Assembly: GCA_029934775.1 (NCBI GenBank)
Contig: JAOZLO010000161.1
Span: forward strand, 1 to 6,621
Direction: 5' to 3'
DNA: 6,621 nucleotides
Source: Desulfocapsaceae bacterium
GTDB lineage: Bacteria > Desulfobacterota > Desulfobulbia > Desulfobulbales > Desulfocapsaceae
Position numbers and translations under genes: made by a program. Position 1 is the first letter of the stretch, and each line of letters starts with the position of its first letter. The notes below the pieces were generated by a model. It was not told where the DNA came from. It saw only the letters and a list, made by a program, of their open reading frames with translations, and searched no databases. Below, piece by piece: positions 5,433 to 6,621 of the stretch.

Positions 5433-6617
5433 TTATATACCTTTCCCTCTTAACGTCCAGTTGAGAGAATGGAGACACCCGGGTTTGATAGTTATCATGA
5501 ATATGAATACCGACAACAGTCCTACCCCGGCAAGGCACAAAAACATCGAAGAGAAACCAACCAGGTCTGCAAGGTATCCTAAAACAACTCCCGCTGACAG
5601 CACACCGAAATCAAAAGCACCATAGAAAAAACTATAAACTCTACCTCGATCTTGTGGTTCAGTGTTATCCGCCATTAAAGCAGTCAAGGTCGGCGTACAG
5701 AGAGCAGAACCAATGCCATAGAGCAAGGCTGCAACAAGTAAAACGGTCAGCGTTGTTATTTTGGCGACAAATACAATAGACATCAATAAGATTAGGAAAG
5801 GGTAGAAAAACATCGGGCCTCGACCGCAGGTATCTGAAAAACGGGAAACGAAAAACCGGCAGCACACAATCACCGCTGAAGCTGCCAAAAAAAAGAGCCC
5901 TGCATTAACAGCCCCTTCACCCTTTAACATCAGGGGTAGGAAGGTGAAAATTCCACCAAAAATCATTGCTTCCACCAAAACAATGGCAGAAGAAACCACA
6001 ACCACCCTTTTGAAAATTACCTCCCTATAGGTGATAGATTTTTGGGCGGATCGATCAAATATGGGCTCATGAATAAACAGGACAAGCACAAGCCCAACAA
6101 TACCCACTAATGAAGACATCAGCAGAGCGTAGCCCATACCAAAATGAGTATACAGGGTCACCCCGAACCATGGCCCTAATGCCATGGACAATGTAGAGGC
6201 AATACTCATTTGCCCTAAAATTTCCCCCCGACGATGGACAGGAGCAATATCAGAAATCAAGGCTGGCGAGGAGGTAGTGAAAAAGGTGATACCAATACCA
6301 TGAAAGAATCGAACGCCAAGCAGGTACATAAATGAATCGTTCATCAAATACAACGGAGGAGCGATAATGAAAATCGTCAATCCTATCAAGAGCGAGAGCC
6401 GACGACTCTGACGATCCGTCACCTTGCCGGAAAGGGGACGAAACACCAAAACCCCAAGAGCAAAAGCCCCGAGCACCATACCAAGCTCCAGGTTCGAGTA
6501 GCCTAAGTCATCCAGGTAAAGCGGCAAGGTTGGCATGAGCATCATTTCATTGAAAAAGAATAGAAAGCTGGCAATAAACAGCAGGCAGAGGTCTTTATTC
6601 TTGAGGATATAACTCAC
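5433..6617 (-). CDS. Major facilitator superfamily (MFS) transporter, probable drug/solute efflux type
   Basis: This 394-residue inner-membrane protein has about twelve hydrophobic segments in two six-helix halves separated by a hydrophilic loop near 185-203. The loop between helices 2 and 3 carries the MFS signature motif A, GKVTDRQSRR (64-73), with a degenerate second copy RFSDTCGRGP (259-268) at the matching place in the second half. ALGPWFG (146-152) in helix 5 resembles motif C, which marks proton-coupled exporters, so efflux is the best guess; the substrate cannot be told. The start used is a GTG at 6617-6615, which places the first helix at about residue 10 as usual for the family. Only four bases are visible upstream, and the frame stays open, so the true start may lie beyond the window. 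The gene is followed by 650 bases without genes and shows no functional link to the genes downstream. Confidence 0.92.
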   Translation of the reverse strand: MSYILKNKDLCLLFIASFLFFFNEMMLMPTLPLYLDDLGYSNLELGMVLGAFALGVLVFRPLSGKVTDRQSRRLSLLIGLTIFIIAPPLYLMNDSFMYLLGVRFFHGIGITFFTTSSPALISDIAPVHRRGEILGQMSIASTLSMALGPWFGVTLYTHFGMGYALLMSSLVGIVGLVLVLFIHEPIFDRSAQKSITYREVIFKRVVVVSSAIVLVEAMIFGGIFTFLPLMLKGEGAVNAGLFFLAASAVIVCCRFFVSRFSDTCGRGPMFFYPFLILLMSIVFVAKITTLTVLLVAALLYGIGSALCTPTLTALMADNTEPQDRGRVYSFFYGAFDFGVLSAGVVLGYLADLVGFSSMFLCLAGVGLLSVFIFMITIKPGCLHSLNWTLRGKGI

Positions 6618-6621
6618 AACA

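Overview
The window (6,621 bases, GC about 40 % by eye) carries only minus-strand genes. It looks like an accessory region of a Gram-negative bacterium that uses sigma-54. A Desulfobacterota-like (sulfate-reducer-type) source is my guess from the style of the proteins, and no marker gene here proves it.

Read in the direction of transcription (right to left), the layout is: (1) a 12-TM major facilitator transporter (6617-5433); (2) a gene-free stretch of about 650 bases with a GC-rich palindromic block, a palindrome, a candidate sigma-70 promoter and a strong stem-loop in the leader of the next gene; (3) a large soluble multi-PAS histidine kinase (4725-1915); (4) the C-terminal 87 codons of a tyrosine recombinase, beginning directly after the kinase stop codon and in the same frame, so the integrase has lost its 5' part; (5) a compact sigma-54 activator (bacterial enhancer-binding protein, EBP) of 388 residues, which starts one base after the integrase stop codon; (6) a control region of about 210 bases; (7) the 5' end of a small excisionase-like DNA-binding protein that runs off the left edge.

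The main observation is in the control region. On the minus strand at 329-315 there is a near-perfect sigma-54 promoter (TGGCAC, five bases, TTGC, then T), placed about 45 bases before the excisionase-like start codon. A cluster of ATCAAA-type repeats lies 130-170 bases further upstream, where an EBP would be expected to bind. The order integrase, sigma-54 activator, sigma-54 promoter, excisionase-like gene suggests a mobile-element module in which excision or another recombination step is placed under sigma-54 control. I do not recognise this as a described system. In this copy the integrase is broken at the kinase junction, so the module is probably immobilised and the activator may now depend on kinase transcription.

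The kinase and the activator should not be read as an NtrB/NtrC-like pair, because the activator has no receiver domain. The kinase's real partner is not in the window.
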